A stretch of 64,000 nucleotides of DNA from Paenibacillus_V sp046244365 (GTDB taxonomy: Bacteria > Bacillota > Bacilli > Paenibacillales > NBRC-103111): positions 372,001 through 436,000 of the forward strand of contig NZ_CP176395.1 of NCBI RefSeq assembly GCF_046244365.1. The letters run 5' to 3'. Below the pieces are notes generated by a model. The model was not told the DNA's origin and ran no database searches. It saw only the letters and a list, made by a program, of their open reading frames with translations. The translations under genes were made by a program, and so were the position numbers. The first letter of the stretch is position 1. The number at the start of each line of letters is the position of its first letter. This document shows, in pieces, positions 52,243-60,777 of the stretch.

Positions 52243-52443
52243 TTACAGTTTTACTACATTTTCTGCTTGCGGTCCGCGGTTGCCTTGAACAACGTTGAAT
52301 TGAACTTGTTGTCCTTCGTCAAGGGTTTTGAAGCCGTCGCCTTGGATAGCGCTGAAGTGTACGAATACATCTTTGCCGCCTTCCACTTCGATGAAGCCAA
52401 ATCCTTTTTCCGCGTTAAACCATTTCACTGTTCCTGTTTCCAT
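52243..52443 (-). CDS. csp: Cold-shock protein (CspB type)
   Basis: The 66-residue protein has the full cold-shock domain: GTVKWFNAEKGFGFIEV (RNP1), KDVFVHFSAIQ (RNP2) and GPQAENV near the end. It binds single-stranded RNA and DNA and acts as an RNA chaperone. GGAGG precedes the ATG. Upstream, TTGGAG and TATAAA boxes on the minus strand about 100-120 bases away imply a 5' leader of about 90 bases, as is usual for thermally controlled csp genes. Confidence 0.96.
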   Translation of the reverse strand: METGTVKWFNAEKGFGFIEVEGGKDVFVHFSAIQGDGFKTLDEGQQVQFNVVQGNRGPQAENVVKL

Positions 52444-52660
52444 CGACCAAAAACCTCCAAATAGTGATTGTACTCATATCGTGTGAAGAAAAAAATCACA
52501 CACTATAAAGAGTAACATGTAATCATGTGGATAACCCTTTATAATATGTGAAGTATTGTCTCCAAATATACGAATAACTTTATTTTACCATATAAAATGG
52601 ATCCCAACAATCATTCTTGGCATATTTCATCCAATTGGCCTATAGCCCAAGAATCCTTAT

Positions 52661-52689
52661 TTGACAGGGACTTGGCTTCTCGCTACTTT
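52661..52689 (+). promoter_or_regulatory. Promoter of the protein kinase gene
   Basis: TTGACA and TACTTT with a 17-base spacer. An 8-bp inverted repeat ATTCTTGG / CCAAGAAT lies just upstream (52614-52654). Confidence 0.5.
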
Positions 52690-52819
52690 GGAAATATACG
52701 ACCGTCGCCGGTCCATCGTGCTGGAGGGCGGGACTTGTCGAGATCAGGCTGTGGCGCCGCAGCAAAACGGAAGAGTACGTGTTGGGGACGCCGCTTTCGC
52801 CGAAAGGAGGCGTCTATCT

Positions 52820-53641
52820 TTGTTTGCATGGCTGAAGCGCATCGCGGACGAATGGAACGATTATCCGCTCGATGCAGGCACGTGGGTCGCAGGCCGATTC
52901 CGGATTGTCAAACGATTGGGTATGGGAAGCTACGGGCTCGCCTATCAAGCGGTAGACGAAAGTACCGGCACTCCATGCTTGCTGAAGCACGACCGTCCCA
53001 GCAAAAGAGGGCTGAGCAAGAAACTGCTGAAGCGGGAGGGGGACTGGCTGGACCGTCTCGGACATCCGTGCATCCCGAAAAAGCTGGCCATGTTCCAAAG
53101 CGGGCGGCGCTGCTTCCTTGTAACCGAGTTTGTAGAGGGGATGACGGCGGAGCAGCTCGTATTCGAGCAAGGACGGACATGGACCGAGCGGGACACGCTG
53201 GTCGTGATCAAGCAGCTTGCCGTGTTGGCAAGGCATATTCATGAACGGGGTGTCGTCCACCGGGATATCCGGTTGCCGAACGTGATTTTTGCAGGGGAGG
53301 ACCTGCATTTGATCGATTTCGGCCTGGCTTGCGCGATCGGAGAGAGCGAGCCGATTACATACGGCTTATCCGGCATCCCGGAGCCCAGACGCGCCGACCG
53401 GACGGACACGGGCTGCGATTTCACGGACATTGGCGAATTCGCTCTGTATTTGTTATATGCCGGTTACGAGTCTGCGCCCGGGCAGGAGGATCTAGGCTGG
53501 GAAGAAGAGCTTGCCTTACATCCGCATATGAGAAAGCTGATGCGGCGGCTATTGGAAATCGACTCCCCGTTTCCTGACGCTCAAGCGTTGTTGGATGAGC
53601 TTGCGTTCGCGACTCGCACGCTGGATACGGATAGCGGATAA
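52820..53641 (+). CDS. Hanks-type serine/threonine protein kinase
   Basis: TTG at 52820 with AAAGGAGG nine bases upstream gives a 273-residue protein that is nearly only a kinase domain: RLGMGSYGLAYQAVD (glycine loop), TPCLLKHD (ATP Lys), VVHRDIRLPNVIF (catalytic loop with Asp and Asn) and LIDFGLA (metal Asp). The activation segment is short, and there are no membrane helix or PASTA domains, so it is a soluble kinase unlike PrkC. No phosphatase is adjacent. Substrate unknown. Confidence 0.88.
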   Translation: MFAWLKRIADEWNDYPLDAGTWVAGRFRIVKRLGMGSYGLAYQAVDESTGTPCLLKHDRPSKRGLSKKLLKREGDWLDRLGHPCIPKKLAMFQSGRRCFLVTEFVEGMTAEQLVFEQGRTWTERDTLVVIKQLAVLARHIHERGVVHRDIRLPNVIFAGEDLHLIDFGLACAIGESEPITYGLSGIPEPRRADRTDTGCDFTDIGEFALYLLYAGYESAPGQEDLGWEEELALHPHMRKLMRRLLEIDSPFPDAQALLDELAFATRTLDTDSG

Positions 53642-53744
53642 GCGGAGCGGGTTGGAGATGATGGCGACCGACAAACAGCCACCCGTCTCTGAAAAGACGA
53701 ATGGCCGTTACGGAAAGAAATTCGATTGTTGTATGCTTTGCCGA

Positions 53745-53942
53745 TTAGCTGCTGCTGCCGCGGCGTTTGTACTGGGAATGGCCGTAGCTGGAATGTCCGC
53801 CGTAACGGCCTCGCCCGCCCTCGCTGCTGGAATACCGGTTTACGTGCCGCGGGGCATTGCGATACCTCGCGCTGCTGGAATACCGGCTGTGTTTGCGGCC
53901 GAGCACCGAATGCATGATGCGCTTCACTAGACGTCCTAACAT
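53745..53942 (-). CDS. Small basic Ser/Arg/Gly-rich protein
   Basis: AGGAGG lies 9 bases before ATG 53942, giving 65 residues: a helical MLGRLVKRIMHSVLGRK start and a tail rich in Arg, Ser, Tyr and Gly (NRYSSSEGGRGRYGG). It may bind nucleic acid or a surface. An overlapping plus-strand frame lacks an equally good start. No family recognised. Confidence 0.5.
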   Translation of the reverse strand: MLGRLVKRIMHSVLGRKHSRYSSSARYRNAPRHVNRYSSSEGGRGRYGGHSSYGHSQYKRRGSSS

Positions 53943-54124
53943 GCGAATCAGCCTCCTAAATGGATTCTTGAATCCGTTCTTATCCGGTACTACGAAGAAA
54001 GAGGTGCTTTGGTTTCCCGAGTTCGTCACAATCGGGGCAGGAGCCGAGCTTGAGCGCCACGCTTACGGCGAGTATTTTTGTGTGAAACGGAAAGGTATAA
54101 TGGACGAAAAGAGGTGCTTGAACG

Positions 54125-54667
54125 ATGGCCGTTAAGCTGGTTGAACCGGCAATCGATTATAAAGAGGAATATCTCGACATGCTCGCCGAATGGCAGGCTG
54201 CAGGGGAGAAGCTCGTCCCATTCGTGCTGCGGATGGACGCAAGCGATTTTGCCGGAATGGTGCACGAGCTTCATGGGTACCGGAACGGGAGGAACGTCCC
54301 CGATACTTTCGTAGAGCATTCCACCTACTGGCTGGTCGACGACGATGCGGGCAAAATGCTGGGAGCCGTCAATATCCGGCATCGGCTTAACGAACGGCTT
54401 TTGCATATAGGGGGACATATCGGGTACGGAATCAGACCGAGCGAAAGGCGCAAGGGGCTGGCCACCGAGCTGCTCCGGCTGGCGCTTGAACAGGCCGCCC
54501 GAATGGGTCTCGAGAGGGTGCTGCTCACCTGCAATAAATCGAATGTAGGCTCCGCCAAGACGATTGTGAACAATGGCGGCGTTCTGGATTCGGAAGATAC
54601 GGACGACCAAGGCGTTCCTATACAACGATACTGGATTGACGGAATAGCGGCGGACTTTACCGACTAA
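54125..54667 (+). CDS. GNAT family N-acetyltransferase
   Basis: The 180-residue protein has the GNAT fold: a core with HIGGHIGYGIRPSERRKGLATELLRLAL, where the RRKGLA segment is the acetyl-CoA pyrophosphate loop, and RVLLTCNKSNVGSAKTIVNNGG as motif B. It resembles the YkwB-like group of Firmicute acetyltransferases. AAGAGGTG precedes the start. The acceptor substrate is unknown. The downstream ATPase gene begins 32 bases later. Confidence 0.93.
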   Translation: MAVKLVEPAIDYKEEYLDMLAEWQAAGEKLVPFVLRMDASDFAGMVHELHGYRNGRNVPDTFVEHSTYWLVDDDAGKMLGAVNIRHRLNERLLHIGGHIGYGIRPSERRKGLATELLRLALEQAARMGLERVLLTCNKSNVGSAKTIVNNGGVLDSEDTDDQGVPIQRYWIDGIAADFTD

Positions 54668-54699
54668 CCGTCGCCAAATCCGGCAGAAAGGGCGTGCCG

Positions 54700-55464
54700 A
54701 TGATGGCGATACGGCAAAACGATATGTATTTGCGGCGTGTTGAGCTTATGCGGGAGGAAGTGCCGTCTTTCTCCGCCTATCCGTTTCGGCTGCCGGCGGT
54801 GCGAAGGCTCGAGCAATTGGAGCTGCATCCGAAGGTGACGTATCTGGTCGGCGAGAACGGAACCGGCAAGTCGACGCTGCTTGAAGCGATCGCGGTGGCA
54901 TGGGGCTTTAATCCGGAGGGCGGCACGCTCAATTTCTCGTTCTCCACCCATGCTTCGCATTCCGAGCTGTACCGCTGGATTAAGCTGGTCCGCGGCATTA
55001 ACCGGCCGAAGGACGGGTTCTTTTTTCGGGCGGAAAGCTACTACAATGTTGCGAGCAATATCGATGCCATGGACAGAGAGCCGGGAGGGCGAGGGCCCCG
55101 CATCGTCGACTCCTACGGCGGCGTATCGCTGCATGAGCAGTCGCACGGCGAGTCGTTCTTTTCCACGTTCCTTCACCGTTTCGGGGGGAAAGGGCTGTAC
55201 ATTCTGGACGAGCCGGAGGCCGCTCTGTCGCCGACCCGGCAGCTCGCCATGCTTCGCCGCATCGATGAACTGGTTCGGGATCGCTCGCAATTCATTATCG
55301 CGACGCATGCTCCGATTTTGATGGCGTATCCGGACGCTTGCATCTTTCAATTGAAGGATGAAGGGATCGAGCGGGTGGAACTGGAGGATACCGAGCATTT
55401 TGCGGTCACGAAGCAATTTGTCAACAACCGGGAACGGATGCTGCGTATGCTTCTGGAGGAGTAA
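54700..55464 (+). CDS. ABC/AAA-type ATPase (single domain)
   Basis: The 254-residue protein has a P-loop VGENGTGKSTLLEAIA, a signature-like HEQSHGESFF and Walker B GLYILDEPEAALSP, followed by an ATHAPIL switch His. It belongs to the group of stand-alone AAA_21/AAA_23 ATPases related to SMC-like nucleotide-binding domains, not to membrane importers. ATG at 54700 fits AAAGGG at 7 bases. Function unknown; no nuclease partner is next to it. Confidence 0.88.
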   Translation: MMAIRQNDMYLRRVELMREEVPSFSAYPFRLPAVRRLEQLELHPKVTYLVGENGTGKSTLLEAIAVAWGFNPEGGTLNFSFSTHASHSELYRWIKLVRGINRPKDGFFFRAESYYNVASNIDAMDREPGGRGPRIVDSYGGVSLHEQSHGESFFSTFLHRFGGKGLYILDEPEAALSPTRQLAMLRRIDELVRDRSQFIIATHAPILMAYPDACIFQLKDEGIERVELEDTEHFAVTKQFVNNRERMLRMLLEE

Positions 55465-55486
55465 AGGGTTCGTTTCCCTCATCAAA

Positions 55487-55528
55487 AAAAGAGCTGCTTT
55501 CGCCTTGCCGGCGAATAGCAGCTCTTTT
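55487..55528. terminator. Bidirectional terminator between ATPase and MFS genes
   Basis: AAAAGAGCTGCT / AGCAGCTCTTTT with an inner CGCC/GGCG hairpin; A- and T-runs on both sides serve the convergent genes. Confidence 0.88.
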
Positions 55529-55565
55529 GGTAAGAAGGCAGTGCCTTATTATTGGATTCGGGCGA

Positions 55566-56813
55566 TTAGCTTCCCTCGGCGGCGGCAGGTTCAGGTTCCT
55601 TGCGCGATTCGTAGTTGAATACCGGCAGCAGCACAAGAAGGCCGATTACGAACAAGGCAGCGGCGATTTGAAAAATGACGACCAGCGAGAGCGCGTTTTT
55701 GAGCGCGCCCGCCGTACTCATCGTCACCACCATCGCGCCCATAAACAGCGGGGTTAGGATGCCGTTGACGCGGCCGACGAACGATTGCTCCGTGTTCTTG
55801 AGGATCATCGTATTGATGCCGATCTGGATGCTCGGCAGGACGAGCCCGCTCAGAAACTGCGCGGTCAGCGTAATCCACGTTACCGTCGACATCCCGCATA
55901 CCGTGAACATGACGGCGTCGACGGCCAGGCCCAGCATAAGCATTTTTTGCGGGAGCACTTTCTTGGACAGCGCCATAGCCAGCACGCCGCCGATAATCAT
56001 CCCGACGCCGTTGAGCGTTAGGAACCACTGCAGGTTTTCCTTCGGCAAGCCGAGCCGTTCGGTCACGAGGAAAACGGTGAGCGGCTGGGTCATTCCGAGC
56101 GCAAAGCCCGCAGCGGCGAACGATACGCCGAGCAGCGTCAGCAGCTTGCTGGACAACACGTAACGGAAACCTGCCGCCATTTCTTGCTTGAGCGTGGTTT
56201 GCGGCTTATCCTCGTCCAGCTCGCGGTCTGCGGGCAGAAACGTAAGCGCGGCTGCTGAGAGCAGGAAAGCGACGCCCATGACGCCGATCGCGACGTCGAT
56301 GCCGAATTGCTGATACACGAACGTACCGAGAATCGGCCCGAGAATCATGAAGATCGCGAACATGGTTTGGTACATCGACATCCCGAGCTGCATTTGTTCT
56401 TCGGGGATGTGGAGCTTGAACAGCTTCATGCCGGAAGGCTGCGAAAACTGCGATAAGATCGCCGATACGAGCATGGCAAAAAATACGGCCTTCCAAGAGC
56501 CGTTATAGAGCGTCAGCAGCACGGCGAATATGGATAAAGCGCTGAGCAGATCGCACCAGATCATCGTGCGTTTCGGGCGCCAGCGGTCGGCGAACGTCCC
56601 GCCGATAAACGAAAAAATAAAAATCGGCGCGAATTCCGCGACCGAGATCATCGAAACCGCGAACGGATCGTTGCCGGTTTGATCCATGACGTACAACAGG
56701 ACGGCAAAATTGCGCACCCAGATGCCGATTTGCAGGAACAACCCGGACAGCAGGATGGCTTGCACGAATCGGTTGCGGAAAAAGCTCGACATGGACGGTG
56801 AAGCGGTAGTCAT
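55566..56813 (-). CDS. MFS transporter (EntS/MFS_3 type)
   Basis: The 415-residue protein has about 12 helices; FRNRFVQAILLSGLFLQIGIWVRNFAVLLYVMDQTG and GGTFADRWRPKRTMIWCDLLS are typical of the enterobactin-exporter-like MFS_3 group. GGAGGAG lies 8 bases before the ATG. Substrates of this group include siderophores and macrolides, but none can be named. The acidic EDEDK-type central loop is short. Confidence 0.9.
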   Translation of the reverse strand: MTTASPSMSSFFRNRFVQAILLSGLFLQIGIWVRNFAVLLYVMDQTGNDPFAVSMISVAEFAPIFIFSFIGGTFADRWRPKRTMIWCDLLSALSIFAVLLTLYNGSWKAVFFAMLVSAILSQFSQPSGMKLFKLHIPEEQMQLGMSMYQTMFAIFMILGPILGTFVYQQFGIDVAIGVMGVAFLLSAAALTFLPADRELDEDKPQTTLKQEMAAGFRYVLSSKLLTLLGVSFAAAGFALGMTQPLTVFLVTERLGLPKENLQWFLTLNGVGMIIGGVLAMALSKKVLPQKMLMLGLAVDAVMFTVCGMSTVTWITLTAQFLSGLVLPSIQIGINTMILKNTEQSFVGRVNGILTPLFMGAMVVTMSTAGALKNALSLVVIFQIAAALFVIGLLVLLPVFNYESRKEPEPAAAEGS

Positions 56814-56987
56814 TGTTTGTCTCCTCCAATTATACGGAAAGTTCTTCTTTATACAGTTCCTCCCACACTTCAGAATAACTTTTTTGGTACGGGTCCCGCA
56901 AACGAAAAATTCATTGCAACGATTTTTTCCGGAATCTATTACACAAACTTGAATTATTCCTTTGCATTTTGTGTATGATTATTTGCA

Positions 56988-57045
56988 GAAAGATGCGAAA
57001 ATGAGACTTCGCATCTTTCGTTATTTAGACCATAATTGTTATAAT
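56988..57045 (+). promoter_or_regulatory. Hairpin and extended -10 promoter before ddh
   Basis: GAAAGATGCGAA and TTCGCATCTTTC (56988-57019) form a perfect 12-bp stem without a T-run. TGTTATAAT at 57037-57045 is an extended -10 element 48 bases before the ddh start, so the hairpin covers the -35 region. Confidence 0.5.
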
Positions 57046-57093
57046 GGGACAAGATTTTAACACACTTTCGTTATTAAAGAGAGGACTATTTAC

Positions 57094-58077
57094 ATGAGCG
57101 AAACGTTAAAAGTAGGTATCGTCGGCTACGGCAACTTGGGCCGCGGCGTGGAAATGGCACTTAAGCAAAATCCCGATATGCAGCTGGAAGCGATTTTTAC
57201 GCGCAGGCAGCCGGATCAGGTTTCGCAAGGAAACGGCGTTAAAATGCTTCATGTTTCCGAAGCGGAAGCGTACATCGGCAAGCTTGACGTGATGATATTG
57301 TGCGGCGGTTCGGCAACCGATCTGCCGGAGCAAGGACCGGCATTTGCCAAAATGTTCAATACGGTCGACAGCTTCGATACCCATGCGAAAATTCCCGCTT
57401 ATTTCGAGGAAGTCGATGCGGCTGCGAAGCAAGGCGGCCATATCAGCGTAATCTCGACCGGCTGGGATCCGGGCTTGTTCTCGCTTAACCGGATGCTCGC
57501 CGAAGCGGTTCTGCCGGAAGGCAACGAGTACACGTTCTGGGGCAAAGGCGTTAGCCAAGGCCACTCCGACGCGATTCGCCGCATTCCGGGCGTGAAGCAC
57601 GGCGTGCAGTATACGATTCCGAGCGAAGAAGCGGTAGCGAAGGTGCGTTCCGGCGCAAACCCGACGCTGACGACGCGCGACAAGCATATCCGCGATTGCT
57701 ATGTATTGGCGGAGCCGGGTGCGGATTTGAAGGCGATCGAAGAGGCTATCGTGACGATGCCGAACTATTTCGCCGACTACGATACGAAGGTCACGTTCAT
57801 CTCCGAAGAAGAGATGAAGGCGAACCATTCGTCGATGCCGCACGGCGGTCTCGTATTCCGCAGCGGCAAAACGGGCGCTTCCAGCACGCAAATCATCGAG
57901 TTCGGATTGAAGCTGGACAGCAACCCGGAATTTACCGCAAGCGTGCTAGTCGCCTATGCAAGAGCGGCGGCCAAATTGGCTAAGCAAGGCCAAGCCGGCG
58001 CCAGAACCGTCTTCGACATCCCTTTCGGGCTGTTGTCGCCGAAATCGCCGGAGCAGCTGCGTAAAGAACTGCTGTAA
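57094..58077 (+). CDS. ddh: meso-Diaminopimelate D-dehydrogenase
   Basis: The 327-residue protein has the NADP Rossmann opening LKVGIVGYGNLGRGVEMAL, IFTRRQPDQV, MILCGGSATDLPEQGP, FNTVDSFDTHAKIP, STGWDPGLFSLNRML and FWGKGVSQGHSDAIRRI, all close to known diaminopimelate dehydrogenases (about 320-326 residues). It makes meso-diaminopimelate from tetrahydrodipicolinate in one NADPH step for lysine and wall synthesis, bypassing the acyl branch. It stands alone with its own promoter and terminator. Confidence 0.95.
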   Translation: MSETLKVGIVGYGNLGRGVEMALKQNPDMQLEAIFTRRQPDQVSQGNGVKMLHVSEAEAYIGKLDVMILCGGSATDLPEQGPAFAKMFNTVDSFDTHAKIPAYFEEVDAAAKQGGHISVISTGWDPGLFSLNRMLAEAVLPEGNEYTFWGKGVSQGHSDAIRRIPGVKHGVQYTIPSEEAVAKVRSGANPTLTTRDKHIRDCYVLAEPGADLKAIEEAIVTMPNYFADYDTKVTFISEEEMKANHSSMPHGGLVFRSGKTGASSTQIIEFGLKLDSNPEFTASVLVAYARAAAKLAKQGQAGARTVFDIPFGLLSPKSPEQLRKELL

Positions 58078-58091
58078 GCCGCTAAAAAAGG

Positions 58092-58121
58092 AAAAACGCC
58101 GGCAGCGATGCCGGCGTTTTT
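58092..58121 (+). terminator. Terminator of ddh
   Basis: AAAAACGCCGGCA / TGCCGGCGTTTTT with a GCGA tetraloop. Confidence 0.95.
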
Positions 58122-58126
58122 GTTTA

Positions 58127-58214
58127 AATGTCAGAAAGTATATCCTCCGCTGATTGTTCCATTTCTCGGCAAACGTCAGGCATCAAAGACGCCGAAGGGC
58201 GTTTATCCTTGATT
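58127..58214. repeat. Dispersed structured repeat, copy B
   Basis: TCAGAAAGTATATCCTCCGC, TTCTCGGCAAACG, inner stem GGCATC/GACGCC (one mismatch), GGGCGTTTATCCTTG. Closest to copy A in its first half. Confidence 0.75.
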
Positions 58215-58216
58215 TA

Positions 58217-58303
58217 TCAGAAAGTATATCGTGGAAGTCGCTCTAAATCTCGGTAAACGCGCTTGTCCCTAAAAGGACGGCGAAACCGTTTATCCTTGTG
58301 CGC
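58217..58303. repeat. Dispersed structured repeat, copy C
   Basis: TCAGAAAGTATATCG, TCTCGGTAAACGCG, inner stem GTCC/GGAC, GAAACCGTTTATCCTTG. It is adjacent to copy B and lies about 110 bases before the GGDEF-EAL gene start. The stem bases differ from A and B but still pair. Confidence 0.75.
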
Positions 58304-58412
58304 CAAAACCGTAACAAAATAGTGCGAATCCGATTCGCCACCTGCCAATATAATCCTGATACAATAAGAGCACATGCGACAGAGAGATAGGGCAGAGGGG
58401 AGTGGCGGCGGC

Positions 58413-60149
58413 ATGAGCGGCGTACAAGCGAAGTCCCGGCATCAGATGAACCACGATTTGCAGCTGCAAAGGACGCTGAAAGAGCTTAAGGACATTAAAT
58501 ATGCACTGGATCAATCATCGATAGTGGCGGTAACCGACCGGCAGGGGAAAATCATTTTCGCCAACGAGCAATTTTGCAAAATTTCGAAATACACGCGCGA
58601 AGAGCTGATCGGTCAGGATCACCGGATCGTGAACTCGGGCTATCATTCCAAGCATTTTTTCGGCGGCTTGTGGAATACGATTCGAAGCGGCCGCGTCTGG
58701 AACGGGCAAATATGCAACCGAGCCAAGGACGGGGAGCTGTATTGGGTCAAAACGACGATCGTGCCGTTCCTGGACAAGCGGGGCGAGCCTTATCAATATA
58801 TAGCGATACGGACGGATATAACGGATCAGAAGCGGGCGGAGGATACGATCCGGCATATGGCGTATCACGATGCCGTTACCGGCCTGCCGAACCGGAGAAT
58901 GTTCGAGGAACGGCTGCGGGAAGAGACCGCAGAGGCGCGGGAGGAAGGTCGGAAGCTGGCGCTGCTGTTTCTGGACATCGACCGGTTCAAAAGCATTAAC
59001 GACAGTTTGGGACATACGGTCGGGGATTCGCTGCTCGTCGAGGCGGCCCGGCGTCTGGAGCGCATACATACGGTAGGTACGCGGCTGTTCCGCTGGGGCG
59101 GAGATGAATTCGCGATGCTGCTGGCCGCGGATAACGGCAAGGAAGAGGCGGTTCGCGAGGCGGTGGACGAATTGATCGCCGCTTTCGATCGGAGCTTCAT
59201 CATTCAGGGGCATGAATTTTTCGTTACGGTGAGCATAGGCGTCAGCTTGTTTCCGGAGCATGGCGAGGATGTCGATGCGCTGATGAAGCATGCGGACATC
59301 GCGATGTATCGCGCCAAGGAACGGGGAGAAAGCGCTGCGGCGGTATACCGTCTCTCGATGGGCGAAGGCGAAGAAGAGCTCTTCGTTCTGGAGACGAGGC
59401 TTCGCAAAGCGCTGGAATCCGGGCAGCTCGAGCTGCATTATCAGCCGAAGCTGAATTTGGCGGACGGACGCATCGTCAGCATGGAGGCGCTTGCCCGCTG
59501 GAACGACCCCGAGCTCGGGGCGGTTCCGCCAAGCCGGTTCATACCGCTGGCGGAGGAACGCGGCCTGATTGCGGCGCTCGGCAAATGGACGCTGGCGGAG
59601 GCGTGCAGGCAGAATAAGGCGTGGCAGGAGGCCGGCATTCCTCCGCTGCGGGTGGCGGTGAACGTATCGGCGATTCATTTTCAGCAGGCGGGTTTCACGG
59701 ATAGCGTCAAAGCGATACTCGCGGAAAGCGGGCTCGATCCCCGCTGCCTTGAGCTGGAAATTACGGAGAACAGCATGATGCGCAATACGAAGCAGTCTCT
59801 GGCCGTGCTGCAAGAGCTCAAGAGGATGGGAATCTCCGTCTCCATAGACGATTTTGGAACCGGTTATTCGTCGCTCGGCTACTTGCGGAAGTTTCCGATC
59901 GATACGCTGAAAATCGACCAGTCGTTCGTTCGCGGACTGGCCGAGGAGGACGATGCGGCGATCGTGACCGCGATCCTGTATATGGCGAGCGCGCTTAAGC
60001 TGCGGGTCGTGGCCGAAGGGGTCGAGGACGAAGCGCAGCTCCGGTTTTTGCGGGAGCACCATTGCGACGAAGCGCAAGGGTATTTGATTGCCAAACCGCT
60101 GTCCGGCGAGGCGTTTTTGCAGTACATGCGGCAGCAACAAGTTGTGTAA
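58413..60149 (+). CDS. PAS-GGDEF-EAL cyclic di-GMP signalling protein
   Basis: The 578-residue soluble protein has a PAS domain (residues about 25-140: ALDQSSIVAVTDRQGKIIFA, DGELYWVKTTIVPF), a GGDEF domain with an intact motif (FRWGGDEFAML), and an EAL domain with MEALARWN, ENSMM, DDFGTGYSSL and VAEGVE. Both the diguanylate cyclase and phosphodiesterase sites look complete, so either or both activities are possible. No membrane helix. ATG at 58413 with AGGGGAG is preferred to the unsupported start at 58374. Confidence 0.94.
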   Translation: MSGVQAKSRHQMNHDLQLQRTLKELKDIKYALDQSSIVAVTDRQGKIIFANEQFCKISKYTREELIGQDHRIVNSGYHSKHFFGGLWNTIRSGRVWNGQICNRAKDGELYWVKTTIVPFLDKRGEPYQYIAIRTDITDQKRAEDTIRHMAYHDAVTGLPNRRMFEERLREETAEAREEGRKLALLFLDIDRFKSINDSLGHTVGDSLLVEAARRLERIHTVGTRLFRWGGDEFAMLLAADNGKEEAVREAVDELIAAFDRSFIIQGHEFFVTVSIGVSLFPEHGEDVDALMKHADIAMYRAKERGESAAAVYRLSMGEGEEELFVLETRLRKALESGQLELHYQPKLNLADGRIVSMEALARWNDPELGAVPPSRFIPLAEERGLIAALGKWTLAEACRQNKAWQEAGIPPLRVAVNVSAIHFQQAGFTDSVKAILAESGLDPRCLELEITENSMMRNTKQSLAVLQELKRMGISVSIDDFGTGYSSLGYLRKFPIDTLKIDQSFVRGLAEEDDAAIVTAILYMASALKLRVVAEGVEDEAQLRFLREHHCDEAQGYLIAKPLSGEAFLQYMRQQQVV

Positions 60150-60152
60150 GGG

Positions 60153-60191
60153 AAAAGACGCCTTCTTTCTGGTTCTGGGAGGGCGTTTTTT
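60153..60191 (+). terminator. Terminator of the GGDEF-EAL gene
   Basis: AAAAGACGCC / GGCGTTTTTT stem with a 19-base loop and a T-run. Confidence 0.75.
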
Positions 60192-60288
60192 GTTTGCATA
60201 CACAAGGGGATCATACGGAGGGGGCGGGGGCAGGCGGCGTTGTGGCGGTTCCAATATGAGGGACGCTTGATCGATGTGGAGCGAACAG

Positions 60289-60540
60289 TTCTATTCGGCG
60301 AGAAGGCGGGTGACAAGTCACGATGGAGGCGGATAGACGACGTTGGAGACTGTTAAATTCCGGATAATCGGTGAATAGCGTGAATTAGATGACGCTAGAG
60401 ACTTCTATTCGGCGAGAAAGCAGGGAAATGAGTCGCGATTGGGCGGATAGACGACGTTGGAGACTGCTAAATTCCGCATAACCGGTAAAAGGCGAGAATT
60501 AGACGACGCCAGAGACTTCTGTTTGGCGAGAAGGCGGCGG
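60289..60540. repeat. 114-bp tandem repeat tract
   Basis: TTCTATTCGGCGAGAA-like starts at 60289, 60403 and 60517 are exactly 114 bases apart; two full diverged units and one partial unit. Units contain GGCGGATAGACGACGTTGGAGACTG-like and GACGCYAGAGACTTCT segments. No open frame. The rest of the 60.2-60.77 kb gap shows nothing else clear. Confidence 0.85.
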
Positions 60541-60777
60541 AAGCGCGCGCCTCAGGAGGTCACATCAAATCGTTACGGGAAGGAGATTTCCCAACTACGA
60601 ACGGAGAGGGACAACATATAGAGCGCGGTCATTCTTTCGACGGCGTTCTTTTTTATGCCGCGCACCTTTGACGACAACATAGAATCGTACAAAAGAAAGA
60701 GGTTTTGTATATCGCCTTTCGATCCTCTCAGGTCTTAAACTAAAGGTAATCACGGGAACACATGAGAGGGGATGGAT

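Noticed and set aside
53595..53930. Plus-strand frame of 111 codons with a signal-peptide-like stretch
   Set aside because: It overlaps the kinase end and the antisense small basic gene, which has a stronger AGGAGG start. A real small protein here cannot be fully excluded.
58217..58412. A class I cyclic di-GMP riboswitch before the GGDEF-EAL gene
   Set aside because: The conserved class I core and receptor sequences are not present; the repeat found there also occurs at unrelated places.
58515..60254. A 579-codon open frame on the minus strand across the GGDEF-EAL gene
   Set aside because: Same reason: the plus strand carries all motifs of a PAS-GGDEF-EAL protein, and the antisense product has shadow-type composition.
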